A stretch of 56,830 bases of DNA from a virus. The notes under the pieces are model-generated. The model was given only the letters and a program-made list of their open reading frames with translations. It was not told the DNA's origin and ran no database searches. Location: positions 1 through 56,830 of the IMG/VR virus record IMGVR_UViG_3300025327_000035; one strand, 5' to 3'. The stretch's first letter is position 1. Every line of letters begins with the position of its first letter. This document shows, one piece after another, positions 47,445 through 56,424 of this stretch. Made by a program: the position numbers and the translations under genes.

Positions 47445-47906
47445 ATGATTATTCTGACTCGGCGCGGCTTCCTAAAAATTTCATCGGTTCTGGCTGTTGC
47501 CCTGTATCTACCCAGACTCCTGATCGTTGCGACACGCGATCAGCTTAGAACGATGTACGGCTTTTACTTCAAGCCATCCGGCGATCCGATGAGACGACTG
47601 TGGCCCTCCAATCAGGTTACGATTCCGACTCAAACACCAACTATGACTGATACGCCAACTCTGACTTCAACTCTGACACCTACGCCAACGGACACGGCGA
47701 CGCCCACTCAGACTCTGACTCCGACGTCTACGTCTACATCGACTGATACGGCAACCGCTACCGCGACGCTTGCACCGACTAACACACCGACGCCGACCAG
47801 AACACCCACACCTACACTGATTCCTACGTCAACGCCGACTGCAACGCCCTCGCCGACAGGGACGTTTACGCCGACTCCCACGAGAACGAAGCGACCGAAG
47901 CGATGA
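47445..47906 (+). CDS. Tat-signal protein with Thr-Pro-rich tail
   Basis: 153 residues. Residues 5-11 are TRRGFLK, a twin-arginine motif, followed by a hydrophobic core ([17 protein letters not shown]). A segment [12 protein letters not shown] follows, then about 85 residues made of Thr-Pro, Thr-Asp and Ser repeats ending in a basic tail. Thr-Pro tails of this kind are frequent in exported proteins of Chloroflexota. The DNA around 47568-47584 is repeated at 47935. It may be a phage protein exported into the host envelope or a fused and diverging virion gene. Confidence 0.6.
   Translation: MIILTRRGFLKISSVLAVALYLPRLLIVATRDQLRTMYGFYFKPSGDPMRRLWPSNQVTIPTQTPTMTDTPTLTSTLTPTPTDTATPTQTLTPTSTSTSTDTATATATLAPTNTPTPTRTPTPTLIPTSTPTATPSPTGTFTPTPTRTKRPKR
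47568..47584 (+). repeat. 17-bp direct repeat (copy 1; copy 2 at 47935-47951)
   Basis: TTCAAGCCATCCGGCGA is identical in both places and encodes the same FKPSG phrase (YFKPSGDP and YFKPSGEP). It marks duplication or recombination between the two neighbouring genes. Confidence 0.7.
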
Positions 47907-47907
47907 C

Positions 47908-48717
47908 ATGCCTAACAGCAACAGTTTGGATTATTTCAAGCCATCCGGCGAGCCGCTCAGACGGCTCGATGGAGCAAGCACGCAATCTGCTGGCCCTGTG
48001 CCCGTCTTCCGCTCGGTGGGTGCATATGGGTTTGGTACAACTTCTTGCGTTGCCGCTGTCCCGACGGGTGGAGCTGCGCCACAGGCAAATGACATCTTGG
48101 TTATTGTGGTCGAGTCTACCGATTCGACGACCGCTGCCGGCACGCCCAACACCCCGTCTGGTTGGACTAAGCTGTTTGAGGAGACCCAGGGGGATGGGGC
48201 AACGGGCGTCACCACGCTCACTGTATTCGGTAAACGTGCGGGAGCCGGTGAGACGGATGTCACAATCGACGGCGTTGGCAATCATTGCAGCGCCAGTATG
48301 TACGTTGTCGAAGGGTGCATTACGACAGGCGATGCCTGGACGGTCGGAGCGGGCAACGGGGCGAATAGCGGCAATGGCACGTTGCTTGGCGTCACGACGC
48401 CATCAGACAATTGCCTCGTCCTGGCTCTATGTGGAACAACACGAGATGCCAATAGCTCTGCCACATTCTCGGCCTGGACGAACGCTAATCTCGCCAATCT
48501 CACGGAGCGGGGCGACAATACCAGAAACACTGGAGCAGGCGGTGGGCATGGCATTGCGATGGGCGAGAAAACCACAGCCGGTGATACCGGCAGCACCACT
48601 GTTACCATCTCCGTCTCGCAGCAGTGGCGCGGCGTCCAGATTGCGCTTAGGCCACCTGAAGTGACGCAGACGCAAGCGCCACGCTCGGCGCACCAGTACC
48701 GGCTGAGGAGGCGTTAG
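47908..48717 (+). CDS. virion protein with beta-sandwich domain
   Basis: 269 residues starting LDYFKPSGEPLRRL. Residues 30-245 form a beta-rich domain (NDILVIVVESTDST, GWTKLFEETQ, CLVLALCGTTRDA, VTISVSQQWRGVQIALRP) related in pattern to residues 1-210 of the gene at 49818. Likely virion-attached. The start lies one base after the Tat gene stop. Confidence 0.55.
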   Translation: MPNSNSLDYFKPSGEPLRRLDGASTQSAGPVPVFRSVGAYGFGTTSCVAAVPTGGAAPQANDILVIVVESTDSTTAAGTPNTPSGWTKLFEETQGDGATGVTTLTVFGKRAGAGETDVTIDGVGNHCSASMYVVEGCITTGDAWTVGAGNGANSGNGTLLGVTTPSDNCLVLALCGTTRDANSSATFSAWTNANLANLTERGDNTRNTGAGGGHGIAMGEKTTAGDTGSTTVTISVSQQWRGVQIALRPPEVTQTQAPRSAHQYRLRRR

Positions 48718-48720
48718 GCC

Positions 48721-49671
48721 GTGTGGCTCAAGCAGAACACCGCGATCACGTTTAGGATGGGGCCGTTTGTAGATTCCACAGACGGTTTCACGCCAGAGAC
48801 GTTGTTAACCATCACGCAGCCCGATGTGAGGGTCAGCAAGGCAGGCGCCGCGTTCGCACAGAAGAGCGACACAGGCGGCGCCACGCATGACGAGAACGGT
48901 TGGTATTCTATACCGCTCAATGCGACTGACACAAATACATTGGGGCTGTTCAGCGTGGCGATCTACGAGGTGGGCGCGCTTCCTGTATGGCGGGATTTCA
49001 TGGTCGTGCCCGCGAATGTTTATGACTCACTCGTTGGTGGAAGCGACGCGCTACAAGTGCACACTAATGAGATTACGAACGACCTTATCACTGCTGCTGC
49101 TATCGCCAATGGTGCCATTGATGCTGCCACGTTCGCGGCTGGCGCGATCGACGCCGCTGCCATTGCGACAGATGCTATCGGCGCAGCCGAACTCGCCGCT
49201 GATGCTATCGCGGAGATCGCAGACGCGATGTGGGACGAGGCGCGCAGTGGACATGTCGCAGCCGGTTCATTTGGTGAGGGCGTCGCATCTGTTCAGGGTA
49301 ACGTCACCGGTTCGGTTGCTTCTGTATCCGGTGGTGTGGGTGGGAGTGTGTCTGGATCGGTTGTTGGATCGGTCGGATCAGTTGACACTGGTGGAATCAC
49401 CGCTGCGTCTATCGCCACAGGAGCATTCGATGCAGATGCACTGGCTGATGATGCTGCTGCAGAAATCGCTGATAAGGTTCTGGGTCGAAACATCGCGGGC
49501 GGCTCGGATACGGGCCGCACAGTCAAGCAAGCGTTGCGGATCCTCAGGAATCGCCGGGCTATTGCCGCTGGGACTTTGACCGTCTATCAAGAGGACGACT
49601 CGACGCCGGACTGGACGGCTGCCGTGACTACTGCGGCGGGTAATCCAGTCAACTCGGTTGATCCGGCATGA
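48721..49671 (+). CDS. fibre-like virion protein
   Basis: 316 residues, GTG start. Residues 1-105 match a domain frequent in phages: MWLKQNTAITFRMGPFVDST, then LSK-like VRVSKAGAAFAQK, GWYSIPLNATDTNTLGLFSV, and VWRDFMVVPANVYDSLV. Residues 120-250 are Ala/Ile/Asp repeats (AIDAAAIATDAIGAAELAAD) and Gly/Ser/Val runs, like trimeric fibre shafts. The C-terminus is a short domain (KQALRILRNRRAIAAGTLTV). Probably a fibre or neck protein. Confidence 0.65.
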   Translation: MWLKQNTAITFRMGPFVDSTDGFTPETLLTITQPDVRVSKAGAAFAQKSDTGGATHDENGWYSIPLNATDTNTLGLFSVAIYEVGALPVWRDFMVVPANVYDSLVGGSDALQVHTNEITNDLITAAAIANGAIDAATFAAGAIDAAAIATDAIGAAELAADAIAEIADAMWDEARSGHVAAGSFGEGVASVQGNVTGSVASVSGGVGGSVSGSVVGSVGSVDTGGITAASIATGAFDADALADDAAAEIADKVLGRNIAGGSDTGRTVKQALRILRNRRAIAAGTLTVYQEDDSTPDWTAAVTTAAGNPVNSVDPA

Positions 49672-49858
49672 TGTAGATTATGAGATAGCACACGCGGCCT
49701 GGCCCTCGCTCGTCATCATGACGAGTGCCCCTACGGGAGTCTGGGTTTGGCATGGAGACTTGGGCTATGGTGTCTCAGCACCGAACCTTAACAACTGTAG
49801 CACGAAGGTAGCGGAAGATGACTGCCCCTGTCGTCCGCGCCACGGCCACGCCGCATAA
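49658..49858 (+). CDS. possible small ORF between virion genes
   Basis: Frame open from TTG 49658 to 49858 (66 residues) with aromatic segment GVWVWHGDLGYGV and Cys residues at the end. It overlaps both neighbours and has no good ribosome site. It fills the 146-base gap 49672-49817; it may be non-coding. Confidence 0.2.
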   Translation: MIRHDVDYEIAHAAWPSLVIMTSAPTGVWVWHGDLGYGVSAPNLNNCSTKVAEDDCPCRPRHGHAA

Positions 49859-51962
49859 GTTCACGGCTACCGATACGGTCACCATCACGAAGCCATCTGG
49901 CACAGTGGATGGCGATCTGCTCGTATTCGTCCTGGAGTCGGCTGAGGCGGCGACGGATGTCAGCACCTGGCCGGACGGGAGCTGGGTTCCGGGCCATCGC
50001 ACAACAGGCAGTGGTCAATGCGGGCTGATCGGCTATAAATTGGTCGCTTCGAGCGAGCCGAGTTCGTGGACGTTCACGCTAAACGGGGCTCGCAACGGCA
50101 TTGCCACCGTAGTTGTTATAGATGGCTCTACGACAGCCAACACTCTGTCCGGCACTGAAGCCGGTCAGCAAACAGCCAATGGGACCTCGCACGCGACCCC
50201 CAATATCACGACGGATGTTGCCGATTGCCTGCTTCTGACGCACTACGGCTCGGACAGCGGTGGCTCACGCACTTGGACGCAGGGCAGCGACACGGAGTTG
50301 ATGGACGACGAGGAGACGAGCCTGTGGGTGAGCTTGGCGATCTTCTCCGCTGTCGCGGCGACCGCAGATACATATTCCAAGACCGGCACGTCGAGCGCGA
50401 ACTGCATAGGCGATACCGGTATCATGGCGATCCGTCCCGTGTCGGGGACACAGGTAAGCGACAACCAGACCGCGTATCTCAAGGGACGTGACACTGCCAG
50501 CGATAATCAGCCCGCCTATACAAAGGGACGGGATGTATCTAGCGACAACCAACCGGCTTATCTCCGGGGCCGAGCTGCTGCCAGCGATAATCAGTCCGCG
50601 TACCTCAAAGGCCGGGACGCGGCGAGTGACTCACAGCCCGCCTACCTGTTCGGCGTCGAGGCGGCAAGTGACAGTCAGACAGCTTATTTGCGAGGTGAGG
50701 CACCTGCCAGCGACAATCAGGCGGCATACACGCGGGGGCGCGATACTGCAAGCGACAACCAGATCGCTTATCTCAGGGGCCGCGACTCCGCAGTCGATAG
50801 CCAGCCCGCTTACGCGAGGGGCAAAGATACTGCTGTCGATAATCAGCACGCGTACGTCAACGGTCAGGCTGCTGCGAGTGACAATCAGACCGCTTATCTG
50901 AACGCAGTATCGGCAGGCACTCCGGCTAGTAGCGGGCAGATCGCATATCTAAGGGGGCAGGATACTGCCACTGACGGTCAACCTGCTTATCTCAGAGGGG
51001 TAGCCTCTGCCGAAGACTCGCAACTAGCCTACTTGTCAGGTGCAGCCTCAACAGCCGACAGCCAGGCTGCTTACCTGAGAAGTGAGGCCCAGGCGAGCGA
51101 TTCGCAATTATCGTATCTGGTTGGATCGGAAGTTGCAAGTGATAGCCAGCCTGCCTACCTCGAAGCCCAAGCGACAGCTAGCGACAATCAACCTGCCTAT
51201 CTGTCTGGGCCAGTCGAGGACGCGGGTGCGCTCGATGCGATTGATGGATCGCTGTTCTGGTCAACGACAGGTGCAGTCGAGGCAAGCGATGGCCAGCCCG
51301 CTTACCTGAGAGGGCAGGATACCGCCAGTGGCTCTCAAGCAGCTTACCTGAGTGGCCTGGCAGTCACCAGCGACGCGCAACCGGCCTATCTCAGCGGTTC
51401 AGACACGGCGACGGATTCGCAGCCCGCTCACCTGCGCGGGCAAGATGTAGCAGTAGGTTCTCAGCCGGCTTACCTATCCGGTGTAACGGGCGCAGTTGGA
51501 TCGCAGGTAGTCTATCTGCGAGGGGAAGATGCCGCCGCAGATTCGCAATCGGCCTATCTCGTTGGGAGTGATGTTGCATCTGATGCACAGATCGCGTATG
51601 CCCGTGGACAAGATGCAGCAACGAGCGCACAACCAGCCTATCTCGCTGGACGCGACACGGCGGTCGATTCGCAATCGGCGTACCTGCGAGGCTCAGCGGC
51701 AGCGAGCGACTCGCAGCCGGCCTATCTCTCTGGCGCGTCAGGCGGAACCGAGACCAGCGATAACCAGCCCGCTTATCTTGCTGGCACGGCGACGGCGGCT
51801 GATTCGCAACCCGCATATTTATGGAGTGGTCAGGCTGTAAGCGATTCACAATCTGCATACCTCAATGGCGTGCAACCTCTTGGCCGCTCGAGGGACTGGC
51901 GTCGTGTTAAGGCGCAGCGAAAACAGAAGGAAGAAGAAGAAATTATCATCATCGAATCCTAG
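49818..51962 (+). CDS. virion protein with 32 tandem 14-residue repeats
   Basis: 714 residues. Residues 1-211 form a beta-sandwich domain (DGDLLVFVLESAEAATD, WTFTLNGARNGIATVVVIDG, CLLLTHYGSDSG) similar to the 47908 product. Residues 213-686 are 32 units of consensus SDNQPAYLRGRDTA, with Asp2, Gln4, Ala6, Tyr7 and Gly9 most constant. Units 11 and 29 carry 3 extra residues and unit 18 carries about 20. The end is basic then acidic (KAQRKQKEEEEIIIIES). The regular repeat suggests a stacked fibre or solenoid on the virion that can lengthen or shorten by recombination. Confidence 0.75.
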   Translation: MTAPVVRATATPHKFTATDTVTITKPSGTVDGDLLVFVLESAEAATDVSTWPDGSWVPGHRTTGSGQCGLIGYKLVASSEPSSWTFTLNGARNGIATVVVIDGSTTANTLSGTEAGQQTANGTSHATPNITTDVADCLLLTHYGSDSGGSRTWTQGSDTELMDDEETSLWVSLAIFSAVAATADTYSKTGTSSANCIGDTGIMAIRPVSGTQVSDNQTAYLKGRDTASDNQPAYTKGRDVSSDNQPAYLRGRAAASDNQSAYLKGRDAASDSQPAYLFGVEAASDSQTAYLRGEAPASDNQAAYTRGRDTASDNQIAYLRGRDSAVDSQPAYARGKDTAVDNQHAYVNGQAAASDNQTAYLNAVSAGTPASSGQIAYLRGQDTATDGQPAYLRGVASAEDSQLAYLSGAASTADSQAAYLRSEAQASDSQLSYLVGSEVASDSQPAYLEAQATASDNQPAYLSGPVEDAGALDAIDGSLFWSTTGAVEASDGQPAYLRGQDTASGSQAAYLSGLAVTSDAQPAYLSGSDTATDSQPAHLRGQDVAVGSQPAYLSGVTGAVGSQVVYLRGEDAAADSQSAYLVGSDVASDAQIAYARGQDAATSAQPAYLAGRDTAVDSQSAYLRGSAAASDSQPAYLSGASGGTETSDNQPAYLAGTATAADSQPAYLWSGQAVSDSQSAYLNGVQPLGRSRDWRRVKAQRKQKEEEEIIIIES
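50454..51876 (+). repeat. 32-unit 42-bp coding tandem repeat
   Basis: Codons 213-686 of the gene at 49818. Units vary in DNA sequence more than in protein, so the array is old and under selection for the protein pattern. Period is 42 bases except for three insertions. Confidence 0.85.
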
Positions 51963-51973
51963 AAGGAAATGCT

Positions 51974-52900
51974 ATGCCCGATTCCCCACGTCCCGGCACT
52001 AAGACCGACTACATTCGGCGCATCGACGACCTGGTGAACCAGGTCAAGCGCATGGAGGATGAGGCGGCGCGCCGGGCGGCCCGGTTGTTGCTGGAAGCCC
52101 AGCGCGAGATTACGCAGCGCGTGATCACGGCCGAAGGCTGGCGGCTGGAGAATTTGCAATCGCTCCAGCGGCAGGTCAACGACATCCTGGCTCGCTTCGA
52201 GCGGGAATACACTGCCGCGCTATCGGGCATCCAGGTGGACGCTTACCAGCTCGGCGCCGAATCGGTTGACGATCCCCTGCGCGTCAGCGGCGTGACGCTG
52301 GCGCCGGCGCGCCTGAATCCAGCCGTGATTTCAGTCCTGCAGGGCTTCTCTGCCGACCTGATCCGCAACGTCTCGGCAGAAACGCGTGCGGCAGTGAATG
52401 CGACGATCGCTCAATCGCTTCTCGGCCTGCAATCGCCGTTCGAGGCGCAGAAACGCATCACGCAGATCATCGGCGCGCACGACCGGCTCGGCGAGTTGAC
52501 CGGCATCAGCGCGCGGGCGGAATCTCAATTCCGAACCGAGACCGGGCGGGTCTACTCGATTGCGACACAGGCCCGGCAGGAACAGGTCGCGGAGTTGGTG
52601 CCGGACTTAATGAAGGCATGGGTTGCGACGGGCGATACACGCACGCGCAGCGGGCACTTGGACGCGCACGGACAGACGGTGAAAGTAGACGAGTTCTTCG
52701 AGGTTGCGCCCTACCGGGGCGCGCCAAAGGAACGGCTGAAGTTTCCGCGTGATCCACGGGGCAGTGCGGCCAATACGATCAATTGCCGCTGCCGGCCCGT
52801 GACCTGGCGCGCCGGCTACGGCGAAATCTTGCCGCGTACAACAGCGCGAGTCGAGAAGGAACGCGAGAGGCGGGCGAATGAATTTGCGTGGACGACCTAA
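51974..52900 (+). CDS. MuF/SPP1 gp7-like head morphogenesis protein
   Basis: 308 residues, AAGGAAATGCT upstream. The N-terminal 200 residues are helical (VKRMEDEAARRAARLLLEAQ, LSGIQVDAYQLGAES). The C-terminal MuF-type part reads WVATGDTRTRSGHLDAHGQT, then VDEFFEV, KFPRDPRGSAANTINCRCRP, with the expected His, Asp and CRC. Minor head protein bound to portal; often ejected or needed for DNA entry. Follows the repeat protein by 11 bases. Confidence 0.8.
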   Translation: MPDSPRPGTKTDYIRRIDDLVNQVKRMEDEAARRAARLLLEAQREITQRVITAEGWRLENLQSLQRQVNDILARFEREYTAALSGIQVDAYQLGAESVDDPLRVSGVTLAPARLNPAVISVLQGFSADLIRNVSAETRAAVNATIAQSLLGLQSPFEAQKRITQIIGAHDRLGELTGISARAESQFRTETGRVYSIATQARQEQVAELVPDLMKAWVATGDTRTRSGHLDAHGQTVKVDEFFEVAPYRGAPKERLKFPRDPRGSAANTINCRCRPVTWRAGYGEILPRTTARVEKERERRANEFAWTT

Positions 52901-53141
52901 ACCAAAGCCGTCACTGTATGCGCATGGCGGCACGGCGACCCGTGCCAATGGCCGCCTTCGACAGCCGCATTTTCAACATGATATTCCGCCAAGGGTGGCA
53001 AAACTCATGATCGATTACGCGCGGGAGATTGTGCGCATGTCGCCGGCGCGGTACGAATTGCATATGCGCTCAATAGAGTCCATTATCATGCATTCCCAGG
53101 ACAAAAGACAACATGGAATCTCTGCGAAAACAACTGATTGA
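52878..53141 (+). CDS. small head-module protein, unknown
   Basis: 87 residues, overlapping the MuF gene by 23 bases (GAGAGGCGGGCG upstream). A Pro/basic start, then PPRVAKLMIDYAREIVRMSP. Function unknown. Confidence 0.45.
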   Translation: MNLRGRPKPKPSLYAHGGTATRANGRLRQPHFQHDIPPRVAKLMIDYAREIVRMSPARYELHMRSIESIIMHSQDKRQHGISAKTTD

Positions 53142-53391
53142 AGCTGGTGTCTGGTCGGCTACCGATGCGCGCGATCCGTCAGTCGATTTACTTGCGGCTT
53201 ACGAATTGCGCGATTACATCGTCAAACACCATCTCGCAGGCGATTACGAGCGCGCATTGCTGGACATATTGGAAGAAGTCAACGGCTTTCAGACCACCAT
53301 GTTTGATCTTGTCTTTGCTGCACCATTCCATCGCTGTAAGGCGCTTTTGCGCGTAGTTCTGGTGGGGGACTTGACATTTGGACAAATCTGA
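53113..53391 (+). CDS. small head-module protein, unknown
   Basis: 92 residues, helical and acidic (VDLLAAYELRDYIVKHHLAG, ERALLDILEEVNGFQ). Overlaps the previous gene by 29 bases. Its stop lies inside the spacer of the promoter at 53371. Function unknown. Confidence 0.4.
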   Translation: MESLRKQLIEAGVWSATDARDPSVDLLAAYELRDYIVKHHLAGDYERALLDILEEVNGFQTTMFDLVFAAPFHRCKALLRVVLVGDLTFGQI

Positions 53392-53398
53392 GTAAGAT
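53371..53398 (+). promoter_or_regulatory. candidate promoter for the capsid gene
   Basis: TTGACA (53371-53376) is perfect; TAAGAT (53393-53398) is a moderate -10 at 16 bases. Start would be near 53405, giving a leader of about 175 bases with two terminators before the capsid ATG. Confidence 0.5.
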
Positions 53399-53470
53399 AT
53401 TCATAATCGAATAGGCTAAAGTCCCTTCAATCGCGCCCGAATGGGCGAGGAGCCAAACAAAAGGATTTCT

Positions 53471-53507
53471 AGGGCGACCAGGCTGAATAGCTTGGCCGCC
53501 CTTTTTA
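53471..53507 (+). terminator. intrinsic terminator 1 in the capsid leader
   Basis: AGGGCGACCAGGCT and AGCTTGGCCGCCCT form a 14-base stem with one mismatch and one G-U pair, a 4-base loop, then TTTTT. Upstream a smaller stem CGCCC-GAAT-GGGCG (53432-53445 region) overlaps a GAGGAG. Confidence 0.8.
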
Positions 53508-53516
53508 TTGCTTTAC

Positions 53517-53553
53517 AACGGGCGACCGGCAGACAGCCGGTCGTTCGTTTTTT
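53517..53553 (+). terminator. intrinsic terminator 2 in the capsid leader
   Basis: AACGGGCGACCGGC and GCCGGTCGTTCGTT form a 14-bp stem with two G-U pairs, a 5-base loop, and end in a T-run. It stops 26 bases before the capsid ATG, leaving no room for another promoter in between. Confidence 0.75.
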
Positions 53554-53578
53554 GTTGCACGGCAGCAGGTAACAGTCT

Positions 53579-56404
53579 ATGCCTTACGAGATCAGAGAAG
53601 AGAACGGCAAATTCTGCCTCTACAAGGAGTCCGGCGGCGATTCGCTGGGATGCCACGAGTCGCGCGATGCGGCGATGGCACAGATGCGCGCCATTTACGC
53701 CAACGAGGCCACTCAAGAAAATCTCGTCCTGGCTGATAGCGATTTGAGCGCCGGCCGGCGCGTCTTCGAGTTGGATACCAGCGACCCCGGCTTCTTCACC
53801 AACTGCATGAGCGACGCCGAGATGGTGGAGCACTACGGGGACGAGGAACGCCGCGCCCGTGTGTGCGCCACGCTCCACAAGAAAATCACCGGCATCTCCC
53901 CCGTTGAGCACGAGAGCGTGAATCCGGCCATGGCTCAGGAATCCTTCACCGCCCAGCGCGTCACCCTCTCTGACATCCACTTCGGCGCGCCGGCTGACAA
54001 AACCGGCCGCTCGTGGGACGTCATCATTATCGGGCCTGAGAAGCCTGACGATGTAGTGACCGTGGATGGCACAACGTATGTCCGCTCGAAAAACGGCAGG
54101 CTCTGGTCGGCGACGGCACTCGAGGCCGCGGTCCCAATGTTCGAGGGCGCCAAGAGTTACGACGACCACCTGACTGACGCAGAATTCGCACAGCGCGGCG
54201 GCATGCGTCCGCCCGGGCGTGATTGGCTCGGCTCATTCGTCAATGTGCATTGGGACCGCGTCGCAAACAGCCTGCGCGCCGTGTTCAAGGTCGTCGACGA
54301 CGCCTTCGCACGCAAGCTCGTCCGTGCGCAAGAGGGCGACGTCCTCAACACGATCGGCCTGAGCATTGACGTGCTCCGCGACTTCGTTCGCCGGCGCATC
54401 GGTGAGTCGGTTGTGGAATTGGTTCACAAGATCACCCGCGTCATTTCGGTGGACGCGGTAGGCGATCCAGCAGCAGGCGGTCGATTCGTCCGTGCGCTGG
54501 AATCCATTCAACACGTGCAGCACGCACGGGAGGCAAACATGGAAGAGGTTCTCAATCAGGTCGAGCAATTGATCGCAGCGGTCGACGCCAGCATGCTGCC
54601 GGATGAAGCGAAGGCCAAGCTCAAGGCGCTACTGGAAGAGATTAAGGCGGGACTGGCCGCACCCCCTGAGGAGGGCATGCCAGCCGAGGAAATCCCACAG
54701 GCGCAAGAGGCGAAGATCGCGGCGGCGAAATATGCGCTCCGCACGATCGAGTCTGTGGTCAAGGCCGCTGGCGTGAAGCCGGCGCCGGTCTCTGCGCCAG
54801 CCATCCCGGGCCTGGCCGAAGTGCAGCGCATCCTCGACGAGGCCAAGCGCGCATCCGAGGCAGCCAAGCACGAAGCCGATCGCATCCTCGAGGCGGCCAA
54901 GATCGCCCAGGCGCAACAGACACTTGATGCGATGCTGGCCGGCTCGGGCCTGCCCGAGCCGATCCGCAAGCTGATCCACAAGCAGTATGCCGGCCGCGCC
55001 TTCGAGGCCACCGATCTCCAGGTGATCATCGAAGATCATCGCACCGCGCAGTTGGCAATCGACGAGAGCGGCCAGGGCCAGGTCACAGGTCACGGCGGCG
55101 CGCGTCCTCGCGTCAAGGTCGGCGTCAACGAGGCCGACCAGTTCACGCTCGGATTCGTGCGCCGGGTGTGGGGTCCGAACGGCCTGCGGAAGTTCCGCGA
55201 GGCGCTGGGCATGAAGTGGAAGGATGGCGCTCCAGTGATCGGCAACGGCCAGGACGCGGCGCAAGACCCATCCTTCGCGCTGGCCGTGCGCGCAATCGAG
55301 GGCTGGAAGGCCGGCGGCTTCTCGATGTCGTCCGTGCCACTCTACACCGGCCTCGACGAGTGGTACTGGGACCTGACCGGCGGCGGCGACCGCAACCAGG
55401 CCGATTTCTTCGGCGAAGGCCGGTTCAGCGCCCGGGCGCTGGAAGCGAATCTTAGCACCGGAACGCTCGCCTCGATCGTAAAAAACGCGGTCAACGTTTT
55501 ACTCGCGGCAGATTACGCTGTGCAAGAGCAGTGGTGGGCTGATCTCGTCGAGGAGATGGACGTCGACACCTACGATACGGCGACTCTTGTTCGCCTGTTC
55601 GGTGTGTCGGCGCTTTCCGTGGTCAATGAGGGTGCGGCCTATCCCGAGATCGATTGGGAAGACGAGGAGGAGACAGCCACGGGAGTCAAGCGCGGGAATA
55701 CCGTAGGGATTACACTCGAAACCTTCCTGCGCGACAAGATCAAGAAACTCCAAACCATGCCGGAGCGTCTCAGTAAATCCTGGTACAACACCATCGCCGA
55801 TCGCGTGGCGCAGGTGTTCACCACCAACAGCGCAGCCGGCCCGGTGCTGTCGGACTCTGGCGCGCTATTCAACGCGACGGCCGCGACCAGCGCGGGCGGC
55901 CATGCGAATCTGCTGACGGCGGCGCTGGCTTACGCCGCGCTCGACGCAGCGGTGACGGCGATGAAGAAACAAACCGATCAGCCGCTCGGCGCCGGTCGGC
56001 GACTCGGCGTGGAGAACTTCCCCATACATTTGCTGACCCCCATCGATCTCACCACAGCAGGAGAGAGAATCATCAACAGCGACAAGATCCCGGGCAGCGC
56101 CAACAATGACGACAACCCGTACTATAAGAAGATCAAGGTAACGGAGATCCCGGTATGGACAGATGCGACGGACTGGGCATTGCTCGCCAAGCCGGGCGGC
56201 GTCAGCCCGATCAAGCTCATTTGGCTGCGCGGCAAGCGCACGCCGGAGCTGTTCGAGGCGCGTACCGAAGAGGGCGGATTGCTTCTCACTAACGATACGA
56301 TTCTCTACAAGGTCCGCCAGTTCGGCTTCGAGTTCTCGTCTACGTATCGGGTGGCTCCGGTCGCCGACTGGCGCTCGATTCACAAGAGCAACGTGGCCGG
56401 GTAA
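53579..56404 (+). CDS. maturation protease - scaffold - major capsid polyprotein (Mu gpT-like)
   Basis: 941 residues. Residues 1-45 are a small domain (EENGKFCLYKESGGDSLGCH). Residues about 120-310 are a prohead protease: MFEGAKSYDDHLTDAEF (Asp-His), LGSFVNVHW, NTIGLSIDVL (GLSI), and ISVDAVGDPAAGGRFVRALE at its end. Residues 315-480 are an acidic, Ala/Glu-rich scaffold-like coiled coil. Residues about 500-941 resemble Mu-type major head proteins (VWTDATDWALLAKPGGVSPI, KLIWLRGKRTPELFEAR). Fusion implies self-cleavage during head maturation. The ribosome site is weak (CAGCAGGTAACAGTCT). Confidence 0.75.
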   Translation: MPYEIREENGKFCLYKESGGDSLGCHESRDAAMAQMRAIYANEATQENLVLADSDLSAGRRVFELDTSDPGFFTNCMSDAEMVEHYGDEERRARVCATLHKKITGISPVEHESVNPAMAQESFTAQRVTLSDIHFGAPADKTGRSWDVIIIGPEKPDDVVTVDGTTYVRSKNGRLWSATALEAAVPMFEGAKSYDDHLTDAEFAQRGGMRPPGRDWLGSFVNVHWDRVANSLRAVFKVVDDAFARKLVRAQEGDVLNTIGLSIDVLRDFVRRRIGESVVELVHKITRVISVDAVGDPAAGGRFVRALESIQHVQHAREANMEEVLNQVEQLIAAVDASMLPDEAKAKLKALLEEIKAGLAAPPEEGMPAEEIPQAQEAKIAAAKYALRTIESVVKAAGVKPAPVSAPAIPGLAEVQRILDEAKRASEAAKHEADRILEAAKIAQAQQTLDAMLAGSGLPEPIRKLIHKQYAGRAFEATDLQVIIEDHRTAQLAIDESGQGQVTGHGGARPRVKVGVNEADQFTLGFVRRVWGPNGLRKFREALGMKWKDGAPVIGNGQDAAQDPSFALAVRAIEGWKAGGFSMSSVPLYTGLDEWYWDLTGGGDRNQADFFGEGRFSARALEANLSTGTLASIVKNAVNVLLAADYAVQEQWWADLVEEMDVDTYDTATLVRLFGVSALSVVNEGAAYPEIDWEDEEETATGVKRGNTVGITLETFLRDKIKKLQTMPERLSKSWYNTIADRVAQVFTTNSAAGPVLSDSGALFNATAATSAGGHANLLTAALAYAALDAAVTAMKKQTDQPLGAGRRLGVENFPIHLLTPIDLTTAGERIINSDKIPGSANNDDNPYYKKIKVTEIPVWTDATDWALLAKPGGVSPIKLIWLRGKRTPELFEARTEEGGLLLTNDTILYKVRQFGFEFSSTYRVAPVADWRSIHKSNVAG

Positions 56405-56424
56405 TCCAAACAACGACCGATGAC

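Noticed and set aside
50454-51876. CRISPR-like array
   Set aside because: The 42-bp periodicity is continuous coding repeat with no spacers of foreign sequence; it encodes a regular 14-residue protein pattern.
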